A DNA stretch of 64,000 bases from the NCBI RefSeq assembly GCF_000969605.1, contig NZ_JZUE01000013.1, positions 62,001 to 126,000 of the forward strand. Reading direction: 5' to 3'. Position numbers and translations under genes: made by a program. This DNA comes from Aquincola tertiaricarbonis (GTDB taxonomy: Bacteria > Pseudomonadota > Gammaproteobacteria > Burkholderiales > Burkholderiaceae_C). The number at the start of each line of letters is the position of its first letter. Position 1 is the first letter of the stretch. This document shows, in pieces, positions 41,096-49,540 of the stretch. The notes beneath the pieces are model-generated. The model saw nothing but the letters and a program-made list of their open reading frames with translations, made no database searches and was not told the origin of the DNA.

Positions 41096-41478
41096 CGGGC
41101 TTTTCCTTTTGCGGGTCGGCGCGCCTTCTTGGCTGGCGCAGGGGCGGGTCTGGCGGCCGCGGCTGCAGCGGCGTCTTCGGCCTGCAGCGCGGCTTCCAGG
41201 GCATCGAGCCTGCGGGACCAGAAGGCCTGCTGCTCGTGGATCCACGCGCTGGCCTGGGCCAGCGGCGCGGGGTCGAAGGACAGGATGTGCTCGCGCCCCA
41301 CCACCCTGCGGCGCACCAGTTGCGCGCGCTCCAGGATGCGGATGTGCTTGGACACCGAGTTCAGAGAGATGTCGAAGGGCGCTGCCAGCTCGGTCACCCG
41401 TGCCTCGCCCAGCGCCAACCTGCGAAGGATGGCGCGACGCGTGGCGTCGGCCAGCGCGGTCATGGTGTCGTCGAGCAT
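41092..41478 (-). CDS. ArsR-family helix-turn-helix regulator
   Basis: 128-aa winged-helix regulator. It has MTALADATRRAILRRLALGE, VTELAAPFDISLNSVSKHIRILE and LVRRRVVGREHILSFDP, plus an Ala/Lys/Arg-rich tail. No metal-binding Cys set is present, as usual for ArsR proteins paired with SRPBCC proteins. The ATG at 41478 is preferred; a GTG at 41493 would place an operator-like inverted repeat across the coding start. First gene of a two-gene operon. Confidence 0.9.
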   Translation of the reverse strand: MLDDTMTALADATRRAILRRLALGEARVTELAAPFDISLNSVSKHIRILERAQLVRRRVVGREHILSFDPAPLAQASAWIHEQQAFWSRRLDALEAALQAEDAAAAAAARPAPAPAKKARRPAKGKAR

Positions 41479-41487
41479 GTCCAAATC

Positions 41488-41507
41488 ATTCACCTTTGTG
41501 GGTGAAT
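41488..41507. promoter_or_regulatory. inverted repeat, predicted ArsR operator
   Basis: ATTCACC (41488-41494) and GGTGAAT (41501-41507) are perfect 7-base inverted copies with a six-base spacer. They lie 10-29 bases upstream of the ArsR-type gene and 44 bases before the divergent creA-like gene. This is the expected place for autorepression. Confidence 0.6.
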
Positions 41508-41550
41508 ATAGAGCCTGCCGCACAGCTGTCAAGGCCGCTAAGCTGGGCAC

Positions 41551-42051
41551 ATGACATCGCCAGCCCACACCCCATGCTTCTTCGCGGCCCGTGCCGTGTT
41601 CCTCGGCCTGGCCATGGCGGCCGCGGCCGCCGTGCAGGCCGAGCCCATCGGCGAGGTGGACACGGTCTTCAAGTTCATCGGGCCCGACCACAAGATCGTG
41701 GTCGATGCCTACGACGACCCCGGCGTGGCCGGCGTCACCTGCTACGTGTCGCGCGCCAAGACGGGCGGCGTGAAGGGTGCGCTGGGCCTGGCCGAGGACA
41801 AGGCCGAAGCCTCCATCGCCTGCCGCCAGACCGGCCCCATCAGCTTCCCCAAGCCGCTGCCGATGCAGCAGGAGATGTTCAGCGAGCGCATCTCGCTGAT
41901 CTTCAAGCGGCTGCGTGTGGTGCGCATGGTGGACAAGTCGCGCAACACGCTGGTGTACCTGACCTACTCCGACCGCGTGATCGAAGGCTCGCCCCAGAAC
42001 AGCCTGACGGCCGTGCCGGTGGACCGCGGCACGGTGATTCCGGTGAAGTGA
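41551..42051 (+). CDS. creA: CreA family protein
   Basis: 166-aa periplasmic protein of the CreA family. A signal peptide ends near AAAVQAEP (about residue 31). Characteristic stretches are [37 protein letters not shown] and [20 protein letters not shown], and two mature cysteines (about 71 and 97) could form a disulfide. CreA function is unknown. It is divergent from the ArsR pair and closely followed by two more genes. Confidence 0.92.
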   Translation: MTSPAHTPCFFAARAVFLGLAMAAAAAVQAEPIGEVDTVFKFIGPDHKIVVDAYDDPGVAGVTCYVSRAKTGGVKGALGLAEDKAEASIACRQTGPISFPKPLPMQQEMFSERISLIFKRLRVVRMVDKSRNTLVYLTYSDRVIEGSPQNSLTAVPVDRGTVIPVK

Positions 42052-42055
42052 GGCG

Positions 42056-42490
42056 ATGGGCGCCACGGCCGACGCTGACCAACGCTGCGCCCTCGTCCGC
42101 ACGCTGTGGACCTGCGTCCAGGCGCGTGACTGGGCTGGCATGCGGGCGCTGTATGCCCACGACGCGGTGACGCACTGGCCGTGCAGCGGCGAGTGGTTCC
42201 TCAGCGCCGATGCCATCGTGAAAGCCAACGCGGTCTACCCCGAGGGCTGGACCGTCACGCTGCAGTCGGTGGATGCGCTGGCCGATGGCGGCGTGCATGC
42301 GGTGGTGCGCGTGGACCATCCGCCGGGCGTCTTCTTCGCCAATGCCCGCTATCGTTTCACCGACGATGCGCCGCCCGCCACGGGCCCGCGGATTGCCGGC
42401 GTGGTGGAGCACTGGGCCACGGCCGAGCCGCCGCCGACATGGCGCACGGCCGAAGCCCTGGGCGGCGCCTACCGCCGCGACACCGTCTGA
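42056..42490 (+). CDS. nuclear transport factor 2-like (SnoaL-type) protein
   Basis: 144-aa protein with an NTF2/SnoaL-like fold: a helical start (CALVRTLWTCVQARDWAGMRALYAHDAVTHWPCSGEWF) and beta-strands containing HAVVRVDHPPGVFFANARYRF. Such domains bind small ligands or act as isomerases or hydrolases. Nothing identifies the substrate. It starts four bases after creA and is cytoplasmic, with no signal peptide. Confidence 0.8.
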   Translation: MGATADADQRCALVRTLWTCVQARDWAGMRALYAHDAVTHWPCSGEWFLSADAIVKANAVYPEGWTVTLQSVDALADGGVHAVVRVDHPPGVFFANARYRFTDDAPPATGPRIAGVVEHWATAEPPPTWRTAEALGGAYRRDTV

Positions 42491-42503
42491 ACCCGACCTC
42501 CGC

Positions 42504-43112
42504 ATGAACCTCGACACCACCCAGCTCGTCGCACTGGCCGCCGCCCTCGGCTGGGCCAGCGGCCTGCGGCTGTATGCGGTGGTGTTCCTCACCGGGCTGT
42601 CGGGCTGGCTGGGCTGGGTGCAGCTGCCCAGCGGGCTGCAGGTGCTGCAGAGCCCGGTGCTGCTGTCGGTCAGCGGCGCGCTGGTGGCCGTGGAGTTCCT
42701 GGCGGACAAGATCCCCTGGGTGGATTCGGCCTGGGACGTGCTCAACACCGCCATCCGCATCCCGGCCGGCGCCGCGCTGGCCTACGGCGTGTTCGGCGGC
42801 GACGAGACCACCTGGGGCGCGGTCGCCGCGCTGCTGGGCGGCGGGCTGGCAGCCACCGCGCATGCCGCCAAGTCGGCCACGCGGGCGGCGGTCAACACCT
42901 CGCCCGAGCCGTTCAGCAACATCGGCCTGTCGTTGCTGGGCGATGCCTTCGTGCCCGGCATGCTGTGGCTGTCGGTCAACCAGCCGCTGTGGTTCTTTGC
43001 CGGGCTGGCGGTGGCGCTGGTGGTGATGGTCGCGGTCATCGTGCTGCTGTCGCGCTTTCTGCGCGGGCTGGTGCAGCGGCTGCGCGGGCATTGGCGGGCC
43101 GCGGCCGCCTGA
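42504..43112 (+). CDS. DUF4126 family membrane protein
   Basis: 202-aa membrane protein of unknown function. Hydrophobic spans include LVALAAALGWASGLRLYAVVFLTGL, VLLSVSGALVAVEFLADKI and the C-terminal PLWFFAGLAVALVVMVAVIVLL. GLRLY and the FSNIGLSLLGD region are hallmarks of DUF4126. It lies 13 bases after the NTF2-like gene, in a run of small genes. Confidence 0.88.
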   Translation: MNLDTTQLVALAAALGWASGLRLYAVVFLTGLSGWLGWVQLPSGLQVLQSPVLLSVSGALVAVEFLADKIPWVDSAWDVLNTAIRIPAGAALAYGVFGGDETTWGAVAALLGGGLAATAHAAKSATRAAVNTSPEPFSNIGLSLLGDAFVPGMLWLSVNQPLWFFAGLAVALVVMVAVIVLLSRFLRGLVQRLRGHWRAAAA

Positions 43113-43138
43113 GGGCCCGCTGCAGCGGCCGGCCGCGG
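43099..43138. repeat. nested palindrome across the DUF4126 stop
   Basis: CCGCGGCC (43099-43106) and GGCCGCGG (43131-43138) are perfect inverted 8-base arms. Between them lies a 12-base self-palindrome, ccgctgcagcgg (43117-43128). The structure spans the stop codon of the membrane-protein gene. It lacks a U-tract, so it may stabilise the mRNA end or be a protein-binding site rather than an intrinsic terminator. Confidence 0.4.
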
Positions 43139-43141
43139 TTG

Positions 43142-43157
43142 GTGGTGCAATCACCAC
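43142..43157 (+). promoter_or_regulatory. hairpin abutting a start codon
   Basis: GTGGTG (43142-43147), loop CAAT, CACCAC (43152-43157): a perfect six-pair hairpin ending exactly at the base before the ATG of the YbaK-like gene. No Shine-Dalgarno sequence is visible there. The hairpin could limit initiation. Confidence 0.35.
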
Positions 43158-43676
43158 ATGAGCACCGCCGACAGCCCCACCTCCACCACCCCTGAAATAG
43201 CCACCGCCTCTGAAGGCTTCGCCCGCGTCACCGCGCTGCTGGCCGAGCTGGGCCATCCGCATGTGCCGCGTTGGCTGGGCGTGCCGGCGCGCACCTCGCA
43301 GGAGGCGGCCGATGCGCTGGGCATCTTGGTGGGGCAGGTGGCCAAGAGCGTGATCTTCAAGCGCAAGGCCGACGATGCGGCCGTGCTGGTGGTGGCCTCC
43401 GGCGACCGGCGGGTGGACGAGAAGAAGGTGGCCGCGCTGGTCGGGCCGATCGGCCGCGCCGATGCCGCCTTCGTGAAGTTGCGCACCGGCTTTTCCATCG
43501 GCGGGGTGTCGCCGGTGGGCCATGCCGAGAAGCTGGTGACGCTGATCGACGACCAGCTGTTCCGCTTCACCGAGGTGTGGGCCGCCGCCGGCCACCCGAA
43601 CGGCGTGTTCATGCTCAGCCCGCAGCAGCTGGAAGCGTTGACCGGCGCGCCGGTGGCCGACGTGGTGCAGGCATGA
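43158..43676 (+). CDS. YbaK/EbsC-type aminoacyl-tRNA deacylase
   Basis: 172-aa member of the YbaK/ProX editing family, which hydrolyses mischarged aminoacyl-tRNAs such as Cys-tRNA(Pro). VAKSVIFKRKADDAAVLVVASGDRRVD contains the conserved Lys of the active site, and GFSIGGVSPVGH is the Gly-rich loop. The exact tRNA specificity cannot be told. A hairpin abuts its ATG. Its stop overlaps the next gene (ATGA). Confidence 0.9.
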   Translation: MSTADSPTSTTPEIATASEGFARVTALLAELGHPHVPRWLGVPARTSQEAADALGILVGQVAKSVIFKRKADDAAVLVVASGDRRVDEKKVAALVGPIGRADAAFVKLRTGFSIGGVSPVGHAEKLVTLIDDQLFRFTEVWAAAGHPNGVFMLSPQQLEALTGAPVADVVQA

Positions 43677-43900
43677 CGCGCACGCCCGGTCCGGCCGCGG
43701 CGGTGGCCTCGCCCTGCATCAACGTGTGCCAGATGCATGCCTCGACCGGCTGGTGCATCGGCTGCGGCCGCACGCTGGACGAGATCGCCGCCTGGAGCCG
43801 GCTGGACGACGGCGGCAAGCGCGCGGTGTGGACGCTGTTGCCGCCGCGCATGACCCGCCTGCGGCAGCTGAAGGTGCAAGAACGGAAGGCTCGGCCATGA
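43673..43900 (+). CDS. DUF1289 family protein
   Basis: 75-aa DUF1289 protein with the four conserved cysteines: SPCINVCQMHASTGWCIGCGRTLDEIAAW (C-x3-C, then C-x2-C). These may bind zinc or an iron-sulfur cluster. Family function is unknown. It is coupled to its neighbours on both sides by ATGA overlaps. Confidence 0.88.
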   Translation: MTRTPGPAAAVASPCINVCQMHASTGWCIGCGRTLDEIAAWSRLDDGGKRAVWTLLPPRMTRLRQLKVQERKARP

Positions 43901-44538
43901 AGCAGATCCGGTTCTGGTTCGACGTGATCTCGCCCTACGCCTGGCTGGCCTTCGACCGGCTGCCGCAGGTGCTGGAGGGCCATTCGCATGCAGTGGAGTA
44001 CCGGCCCCTGCTGCTGGGCGCGGTGCTGCAGCACTGGGGCCAGCGCGGGCCGGCCGAGATCGCGCCCAAGCGCGACTGGACCTACCGGCAGATCGCCTGG
44101 CTGGCGCGCCAGCAGGGCACGCCGCTGGCCCCGCCAGCGCAGCATCCGTTCAATCCGCTGGCGCTGCAGCGGCTGGCCCTGGCCTGCTGCCCGGCGGGCG
44201 GTGCGCCCAACCGGCGCGTGGTGGAGGCGCTGTTCCGCCATGTGTGGTGCAGCGGAGGTGCCGATGCCAACGAGCCGCAGCGCCTGGCAGCGCTGGCGGC
44301 CGAGCTGCAGCCGCCGCGCTACCCGGCATCGGCCGAGGTGAAGGACGAGCTGAAGTTGTCCACGCAGGCCGCCATCGCGCGCGGCGTGTTCGGCGTGCCG
44401 GCCTTCGAGCTGGAAGGCCGCGTGTTCTGGGGCCTGGACGCGCTGCCGATGCTGGCCGCCGCACTGGCCGGCGACCCGTTCTTCGACGGGCCGTGGGACG
44501 AGGCCGCCGCGCCGCGGCCGGCCGTCACACGCGGGTGA
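43897..44538 (+). CDS. 2-hydroxychromene-2-carboxylate isomerase family protein (DsbA-like fold)
   Basis: 213-aa HCCA isomerase/kappa GST relative. FWFDVISPYAWLAFDRLPQ is the motif near the active site with Ser in place of Cys, and GVFGVPAFELEGRVFWGLDAL is the C-terminal family block. It shares fold and motifs with the protein at 39307-39915 but differs widely in sequence, so the two are old paralogues. Its start overlaps the DUF1289 stop; its last 14 bases overlap the convergent helicase gene. Confidence 0.88.
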   Translation: MKQIRFWFDVISPYAWLAFDRLPQVLEGHSHAVEYRPLLLGAVLQHWGQRGPAEIAPKRDWTYRQIAWLARQQGTPLAPPAQHPFNPLALQRLALACCPAGGAPNRRVVEALFRHVWCSGGADANEPQRLAALAAELQPPRYPASAEVKDELKLSTQAAIARGVFGVPAFELEGRVFWGLDALPMLAAALAGDPFFDGPWDEAAAPRPAVTRG

Positions 44539-47500
44539 GCGGGTTCTCGTTCAGCAAGAGCTCGCGCAGCTCTTCCGCGCCGATGGCCTTGCCCTGGTCC
44601 TGCCCTTCCAGCAGGCCGTCGGCCAGGCCACGCTTGTCGCGGTGCAGGTCGACGATGCGCTCCTCGATGCTGCCGGCCGTGACCAGCCGGTAGACGGTCA
44701 CCGGCCGCTGCTGGCCGATGCGGTGGGCGCGGCCCATGGCCTGGTCTTCCGCCGCGGGGTTCCACCACGGATCGACGATCAGCACGTAGTCGGCCATCGT
44801 CAGGTTCAGGCCGAAGCCGCCGGCCTTCAGGCTGATGAGGAACAGCTCGCCCTCGCCGCGCTGGAAGGCCGCCACGCGCCTGGCACGCTCGGGCCCGGGC
44901 GTGCTGCCGTCCAGGTACTGGTAGGCGATGCCGGCGTCGTCCAGCCGCGCGCCCAACAGCTTCAGGAAGTCGGTGAACTGGCTGAACACCAGCGCCTTGT
45001 GCTGGCCGTCGACCAGCTCGCGCACCAGCGTCTCGAACTCCTGCGCCTTGCTGCCGACGATGCCCAGTTCCGGCGCCACCAGCCGCGGGTCGCAGGCGGC
45101 GCGGCGCAGCCGCGTGAGCTCGGCCAGCACATGGAAGGCGGCCTCGGGGTTGCCGTCGTTGGACATAGCGCGGATGCGCTCCACCGCATTGCGCCGCAGC
45201 GCTTCCAGGAAGTTGCGCTCGGCCTCGCTGGGCTGGATGTGGTGGACGATCTCGGTGCGCGGCGGCAGGTCGGTCAGCACCTGGGCCTTGGTCCGCCGCA
45301 GCAGGAAGGGCGACACCAGCCGCCGCAGCCGTGAACGCGCCGCCGCATCGCCCTGGCGTTCGATGGGGCTGCCGAAGCGCTCGTTGAACTGCGTGGCCGT
45401 GCCCAGCAGGCCGGGGTTCAGCATGTTCATGATCGACCACAGATCGGCCAGCCGGTTTTCCACCGGCGTGCCGGTGAGCGCCAGGCGGAAGTCGGCCTTC
45501 AGCTCGGCCACCGACTTGGCGCGCTTGGTGGCCGCGTTCTTCACCGCCTGGGCCTCGTCCATCACCAGCGTGGACCAGGTGCGGCGGCCGAAGCGGTCGC
45601 CGTCCAGCTGCACCAGCGCGTACGACACGATCAGCAGGTCGCCCGGCCCGGCGTCGTCGATCAGTGCATCACGCCCGCGCTCGTTGCCGGGGTCGCCGTA
45701 GATCGCGGCGCGCAGCCCGGGCGCAAAAGTGGCCGCTTCGGCCAGCCAGTTGCCGGCCACCGAGGTGGGCGCAATCACCAGCGCCGGCCCGCGCTCGGCG
45801 CGCGACAGCAGCAGCGCCAGCGTCTGCACCGTCTTGCCCAGGCCCATGTCGTCGGCCAGGCAGGCGCCCAGGCCGGCATGGGCCAGCCGCGCCATCCAGG
45901 CGTAACCCTCGGCCTGGTAGCCGCGCAGCTCCGCGCGCAGGCCCTTGGGCGGCTCGGGCTGCAGCGAGGCGGCGGCTTCCAGCGCATCGAGCCGGGCGCG
46001 CCAGGGGTTGTCGCCTTCCACCTGCATGCCGTCGAGCGTGGCTTCCAGCCAGGCGGCGCCGGCGGCGGGCAGCGCGAACACGCCGTCGGGCCGCACGCCG
46101 CCCAGCGCGGCCAGGTCGGCCAGTTGCTGGCGCAGGCGGTCGGTGAGGGCGAGGTATTCACCTTCGCCCAGCGCCACGAAGCGGCCGGCCTTGGCCTGCT
46201 GGGCCATCTGCATCAACTGCTGCAGGCCGACCACGCGGGCATCGTCGACCTTCAGCTCGCCTTCCAGGGCGAACCACTGCCGCTCGCTGGTGACGCGCAC
46301 TGCCAGCGCATGCGGTGCCACGGTGGTCACGCGCACCGGGCGGCCGCGCGGCCAGTCCAGCGCCACGATGGCGGGCAGCGTGGGCAGCATCTCCACCGCC
46401 TGCAGCGCCAGCTCGGGCGTGTCCAGCAGCCAGCCGGCCTCGCCGGCCTCGCTGCCGTCGAGGAAGGGCAGGGCATCCAGCACGCTGCGCAGGTGGTCCA
46501 GCTCCACCTGCAGGTGGCGACGGGTGGCCAGGCTGAGGCCATCGTGCAGCGTCATCAGCCGCTCGCGGCCGACGCCGGGCGGCACCGTGGGGCCGAAGCT
46601 GCCGAAGGGCATCACCACCAGCCGCAGCTGCAGCGCATCGCCCACCGGCACCAGCTGCGCGCGCAGGCGGCTTTCGCCGGGCACCTCCTGGCCGGCGGCG
46701 GCGTCGCTGTGCAGCTGGAAATGGCCGGCCAGCACCTTCAGCGCCGATTCCAGCTCGGCCTTGGCCTTCACCGGCACTGCCCAGTCCTGCGACACCAGCT
46801 CGGCCACCCGCCGCTGCGCCGCGGTGATGCGGATCAGCCGGGCGCGGTCGGGTGCGTCGCGCACGATGCGCAGGCTGTTGCGGCGCTCCAGCTCGGCCTG
46901 TCGTTCCTCGGCATAGAACCAGCCTTCGCCCAGGTGGGGCGGCGTGGCGGGCTGCAGGGGCGGATCGATGCGGAAGACGAACTGCTCGCCGCCTTCGCCC
47001 ATGCGGCGGGCCACCTCGATCAGCGGCAGCGCCTCGCTCAGCTCCACGAACTGGCCGGGTTCGTCGGTGAAGAACACGGCGGGGTGGCGCACCAGCGCCT
47101 GGGCGGCACCGGTCACGTCCAGCACCAGCTGGCGGGCCGACCAGCGCGAGCGGTCGATGTTGCGGGCCACGGCCGCGTCGCGTGCATCCAGCCGGGCGCT
47201 GGCCTTCACCTTGTTCAGGCTCACCGGCTTGGGCTTGCGGGCGCCAGGCGGGCGCTCATAGGGCTGCACCGCCTGCACCCGGCCTTCGTCATCCAGCGTC
47301 AGGCCCCACAGCAGCGTGGTGGCCGGCAGCTGTGCGCCGTCGCTCGGCGCGGCATCGCCGCCCAGCGCGGTGATGGCGGCCAGCGCGTCGCGCCAGGCCT
47401 CGCGCGGGGCGGCCAGGAAGGGCGCGGGCGGCTCGCCGGCCGGCTCGTCCGGCGGCGCGGGCGGCACCGCCAGGCCGAGGCGGGCGCAGGCCTCGCGCAC

Positions 47501-48736
47501 CAGTGCCGCCATCCAGCGCTCCTGCTGCGATTCGAGGCCGGCCACCAGGTGGCGCGCCCGCAGGTCGGTCCAGCCGGCGGGCGAATGGCCCAGCCAGGCG
47601 GCCAGCACCAGGTGGCTGGCCTGGCGCGTGAAGGTGTGCGGCTGCAGCGCCATCTGGCTGGGGAAGGCGAAGGCCTGCGGGTCGATGGCCTGGTCGCCCA
47701 GCCGCACCGCGGCCGCATGCGCCCACAGGCCCCAGAAGCTTTGCGCCGGCGGCGTGCGGCTGCCCGACTGGGTGACGCAGAACTTGCGCGCGGCCGTCCA
47801 TTCGGCCGCGCCGGGCTGCGCCAGCAGCGCCAGCGCCAGCGGCCAGGCCATGCCATCGGGCAGCACCGGTTGCCGCTTGCCGGTGGACTTGGCCAGCCCC
47901 TTGATGGCCGCCAGGCCATCGCCCGCGGCCTGCGCCCAGTGGCCGGCATGCGCCAGGGCCAGGGCATCGAACAGCTCCACCAGCGGGCCGCCCAGGCCGT
48001 GCAGCGCGGCATGCAGGCCGGCCAGGTCACCCGCATGCAGGCGGCGCTCGGCCATCAGGCAGCGCAGCGGCGGCGGCACCTCGTCGGGCGCGCGGCGCAG
48101 CCAGGCATCCACCGCTTCCAGCAGTGGCTGGTGGCGGCTGGCCGGGCCGATGGCGCTGAGGGCGGTGGTGGCCACCGTGGCACGCAGCCCGGGCTCCAGC
48201 CGCTCGAACAGCACCGGCAGGAAGGGCTGCGTGAGCGCGGCCACCATCACGTCGGCGCTGCCGGCATCCACCAGCGGGCCCTGCAGCAGGCGGCTGAACT
48301 CCTCCATCGTGCGGCCGCCGTACAGCGCCAGCCGCAGCAGCGCCACGCGGTCGTCCAGCGCCGGCAAATGCACCCAGGCCGGCTCGGCGGCGCCGTTGGG
48401 CTGCACATGGGCGCCGGCGGCCACCGCCCAGCCCTGCCAGTAGCGCGGGGCCTCGGGCTGCAGCATCAGTTCGGTGAAGCGGGCGGCCCAGGCTTCGTCG
48501 GTGTCCACCACCGTGCCCAGGCCTTCCACCCGACGCGCCCGGCCATGGTTCACCAGATGGTCCAGGGCCTCGGTCACGTCGGCCAGCGCAGGCGCCGTAC
48601 CGCCCTCCACGCGGTGGCCCATCCAGCGCAGCATCTGCAGCAGCCAGGTGCGGCTGCGTGGCGCGCCGGCCAGGCACAGGGCGTCGTACACGGCCTGCGC
48701 GGTGCGGTCGGTCAAGGGGCGGGCGGTGGAAAGCAT
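44525..48736 (-). CDS. SNF2-family DEAD/DEAH-box helicase
   Basis: 1403-aa ATP-dependent DNA translocase. The C-terminal 480 residues form the SNF2 core: Walker A DDMGLGKTVQTLALLL (about residue 961), DEAQ box VMDEAQAVKN (about 1058), LTGTPVENRLADLWS, and motif VI MGRAHRIGQQRPV. The N-terminal 900 residues are Leu/Ala-rich helical sequence with no domain I can name. Such large bacterial SNF2 proteins are common in Betaproteobacteria as apparent housekeeping genes, and also occur in defence islands. No nuclease or methyltransferase partner is next to it. Confidence 0.93.
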   Translation of the reverse strand: MLSTARPLTDRTAQAVYDALCLAGAPRSRTWLLQMLRWMGHRVEGGTAPALADVTEALDHLVNHGRARRVEGLGTVVDTDEAWAARFTELMLQPEAPRYWQGWAVAAGAHVQPNGAAEPAWVHLPALDDRVALLRLALYGGRTMEEFSRLLQGPLVDAGSADVMVAALTQPFLPVLFERLEPGLRATVATTALSAIGPASRHQPLLEAVDAWLRRAPDEVPPPLRCLMAERRLHAGDLAGLHAALHGLGGPLVELFDALALAHAGHWAQAAGDGLAAIKGLAKSTGKRQPVLPDGMAWPLALALLAQPGAAEWTAARKFCVTQSGSRTPPAQSFWGLWAHAAAVRLGDQAIDPQAFAFPSQMALQPHTFTRQASHLVLAAWLGHSPAGWTDLRARHLVAGLESQQERWMAALVREACARLGLAVPPAPPDEPAGEPPAPFLAAPREAWRDALAAITALGGDAAPSDGAQLPATTLLWGLTLDDEGRVQAVQPYERPPGARKPKPVSLNKVKASARLDARDAAVARNIDRSRWSARQLVLDVTGAAQALVRHPAVFFTDEPGQFVELSEALPLIEVARRMGEGGEQFVFRIDPPLQPATPPHLGEGWFYAEERQAELERRNSLRIVRDAPDRARLIRITAAQRRVAELVSQDWAVPVKAKAELESALKVLAGHFQLHSDAAAGQEVPGESRLRAQLVPVGDALQLRLVVMPFGSFGPTVPPGVGRERLMTLHDGLSLATRRHLQVELDHLRSVLDALPFLDGSEAGEAGWLLDTPELALQAVEMLPTLPAIVALDWPRGRPVRVTTVAPHALAVRVTSERQWFALEGELKVDDARVVGLQQLMQMAQQAKAGRFVALGEGEYLALTDRLRQQLADLAALGGVRPDGVFALPAAGAAWLEATLDGMQVEGDNPWRARLDALEAAASLQPEPPKGLRAELRGYQAEGYAWMARLAHAGLGACLADDMGLGKTVQTLALLLSRAERGPALVIAPTSVAGNWLAEAATFAPGLRAAIYGDPGNERGRDALIDDAGPGDLLIVSYALVQLDGDRFGRRTWSTLVMDEAQAVKNAATKRAKSVAELKADFRLALTGTPVENRLADLWSIMNMLNPGLLGTATQFNERFGSPIERQGDAAARSRLRRLVSPFLLRRTKAQVLTDLPPRTEIVHHIQPSEAERNFLEALRRNAVERIRAMSNDGNPEAAFHVLAELTRLRRAACDPRLVAPELGIVGSKAQEFETLVRELVDGQHKALVFSQFTDFLKLLGARLDDAGIAYQYLDGSTPGPERARRVAAFQRGEGELFLISLKAGGFGLNLTMADYVLIVDPWWNPAAEDQAMGRAHRIGQQRPVTVYRLVTAGSIEERIVDLHRDKRGLADGLLEGQDQGKAIGAEELRELLLNENPLTRV

Positions 48737-49024
48737 GCGAACGGCAGGAGGTCGAGGCGCGGCCGGGCCGCTGCGGGAGGGGCGGAGTTTGTCAGCCTTC
48801 CGCCGGCCGCAACTCCGCCGCGGGGCGGATGCGCGGGGCGGCGCGGATACAGGATGTTTCAGTCGCCCGGGAATGCCCCCGCGCGGGCAGGCAGGCCGGG
48901 GTGTGAATATTCTCTGGCTGACATGTTGCTGACGCGCGCGCCATTGACTCTGGGGGCTGCGGCGGCGCAGTATTCCTGGTATGGGGCTGGAGCCGGCCCA
49001 ACCTGGTTTTTTCAAGGAGGCCCG
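48737..49024. other. 288-base intergenic region before the lone receiver gene
   Basis: No coding potential is apparent. It holds a small hairpin-like TGCCC / GGGCA (48874-48878, 48885-48889), the palindrome GAATATTC (48905-48912) and TTGACT (48944-48949), which could be a -35 element although no well-spaced -10 is visible. Divergent promoters for the helicase and receiver genes must lie here. Confidence 0.4.
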
Positions 49025-49480
49025 ATGGCTGCAACCGAGCTCCCTGCCGACCTGACGCACACGGCACCCATGCTGCGGGGCAAGGTGCTCTACATCGAGG
49101 ACGCCGAGACCAGCATGGCCGTGGTCGAGGGCATGATGCAGCACTTCCCCGGCGTGCAACTGCTGCAGGCCACCACCGGCCGCCAGGGCGTGGAGATGGT
49201 GCGCAGCGAGCATCCCGACCTGGTGCTGCTGGACATGCACCTGCCCGACATCCCGGGCCTGGAGGTGGTGCGCATCCTCAACCAGGACATCGCCGACCGC
49301 GGCCTGCGCGTGACCATCCTCACCGGCGACAAGCTGTCGATGGACATCATCAAGGCGATGAGCCTGGGGGCCTTCGAGTACTGGATCAAGCCGGTGGAGC
49401 TGCGGGTGCTGGCCTCGGGCCTGCGGCGCGCGCTGGGCGGGCGGCTGGCCCACCCGGCGCGGCACTTCCCGGTGCGCTGA
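49025..49480 (+). CDS. stand-alone response regulator receiver protein
   Basis: 151-aa protein consisting of one receiver domain. The acidic pocket is in VLYIEDAETS (Glu25, Asp26), phosphoacceptor Asp70 in LVLLDMHLPD, Thr in VTILTGDK and Lys in FEYWIKPVE. No output domain follows, only a short basic tail. A strong AAGGAGG ribosome site is seven bases upstream. No kinase gene adjoins it, so it may work with a distant hybrid kinase or as a phosphate sink. Confidence 0.9.
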   Translation: MAATELPADLTHTAPMLRGKVLYIEDAETSMAVVEGMMQHFPGVQLLQATTGRQGVEMVRSEHPDLVLLDMHLPDIPGLEVVRILNQDIADRGLRVTILTGDKLSMDIIKAMSLGAFEYWIKPVELRVLASGLRRALGGRLAHPARHFPVR

Positions 49481-49540
49481 AGGCGCGGGCCGCCGTCCCT
49501 GGCAGACTGGCGGGCCCCGCTCCGCCACAAGGATGTACCC

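Noticed and set aside
44525-48736. SNF2 helicase as part of a DISARM- or Zorya-like defence system
   Set aside because: No methyltransferase, phospholipase-D or other partner genes adjoin it; neighbours are small metabolic genes, so it is treated as a stand-alone helicase.
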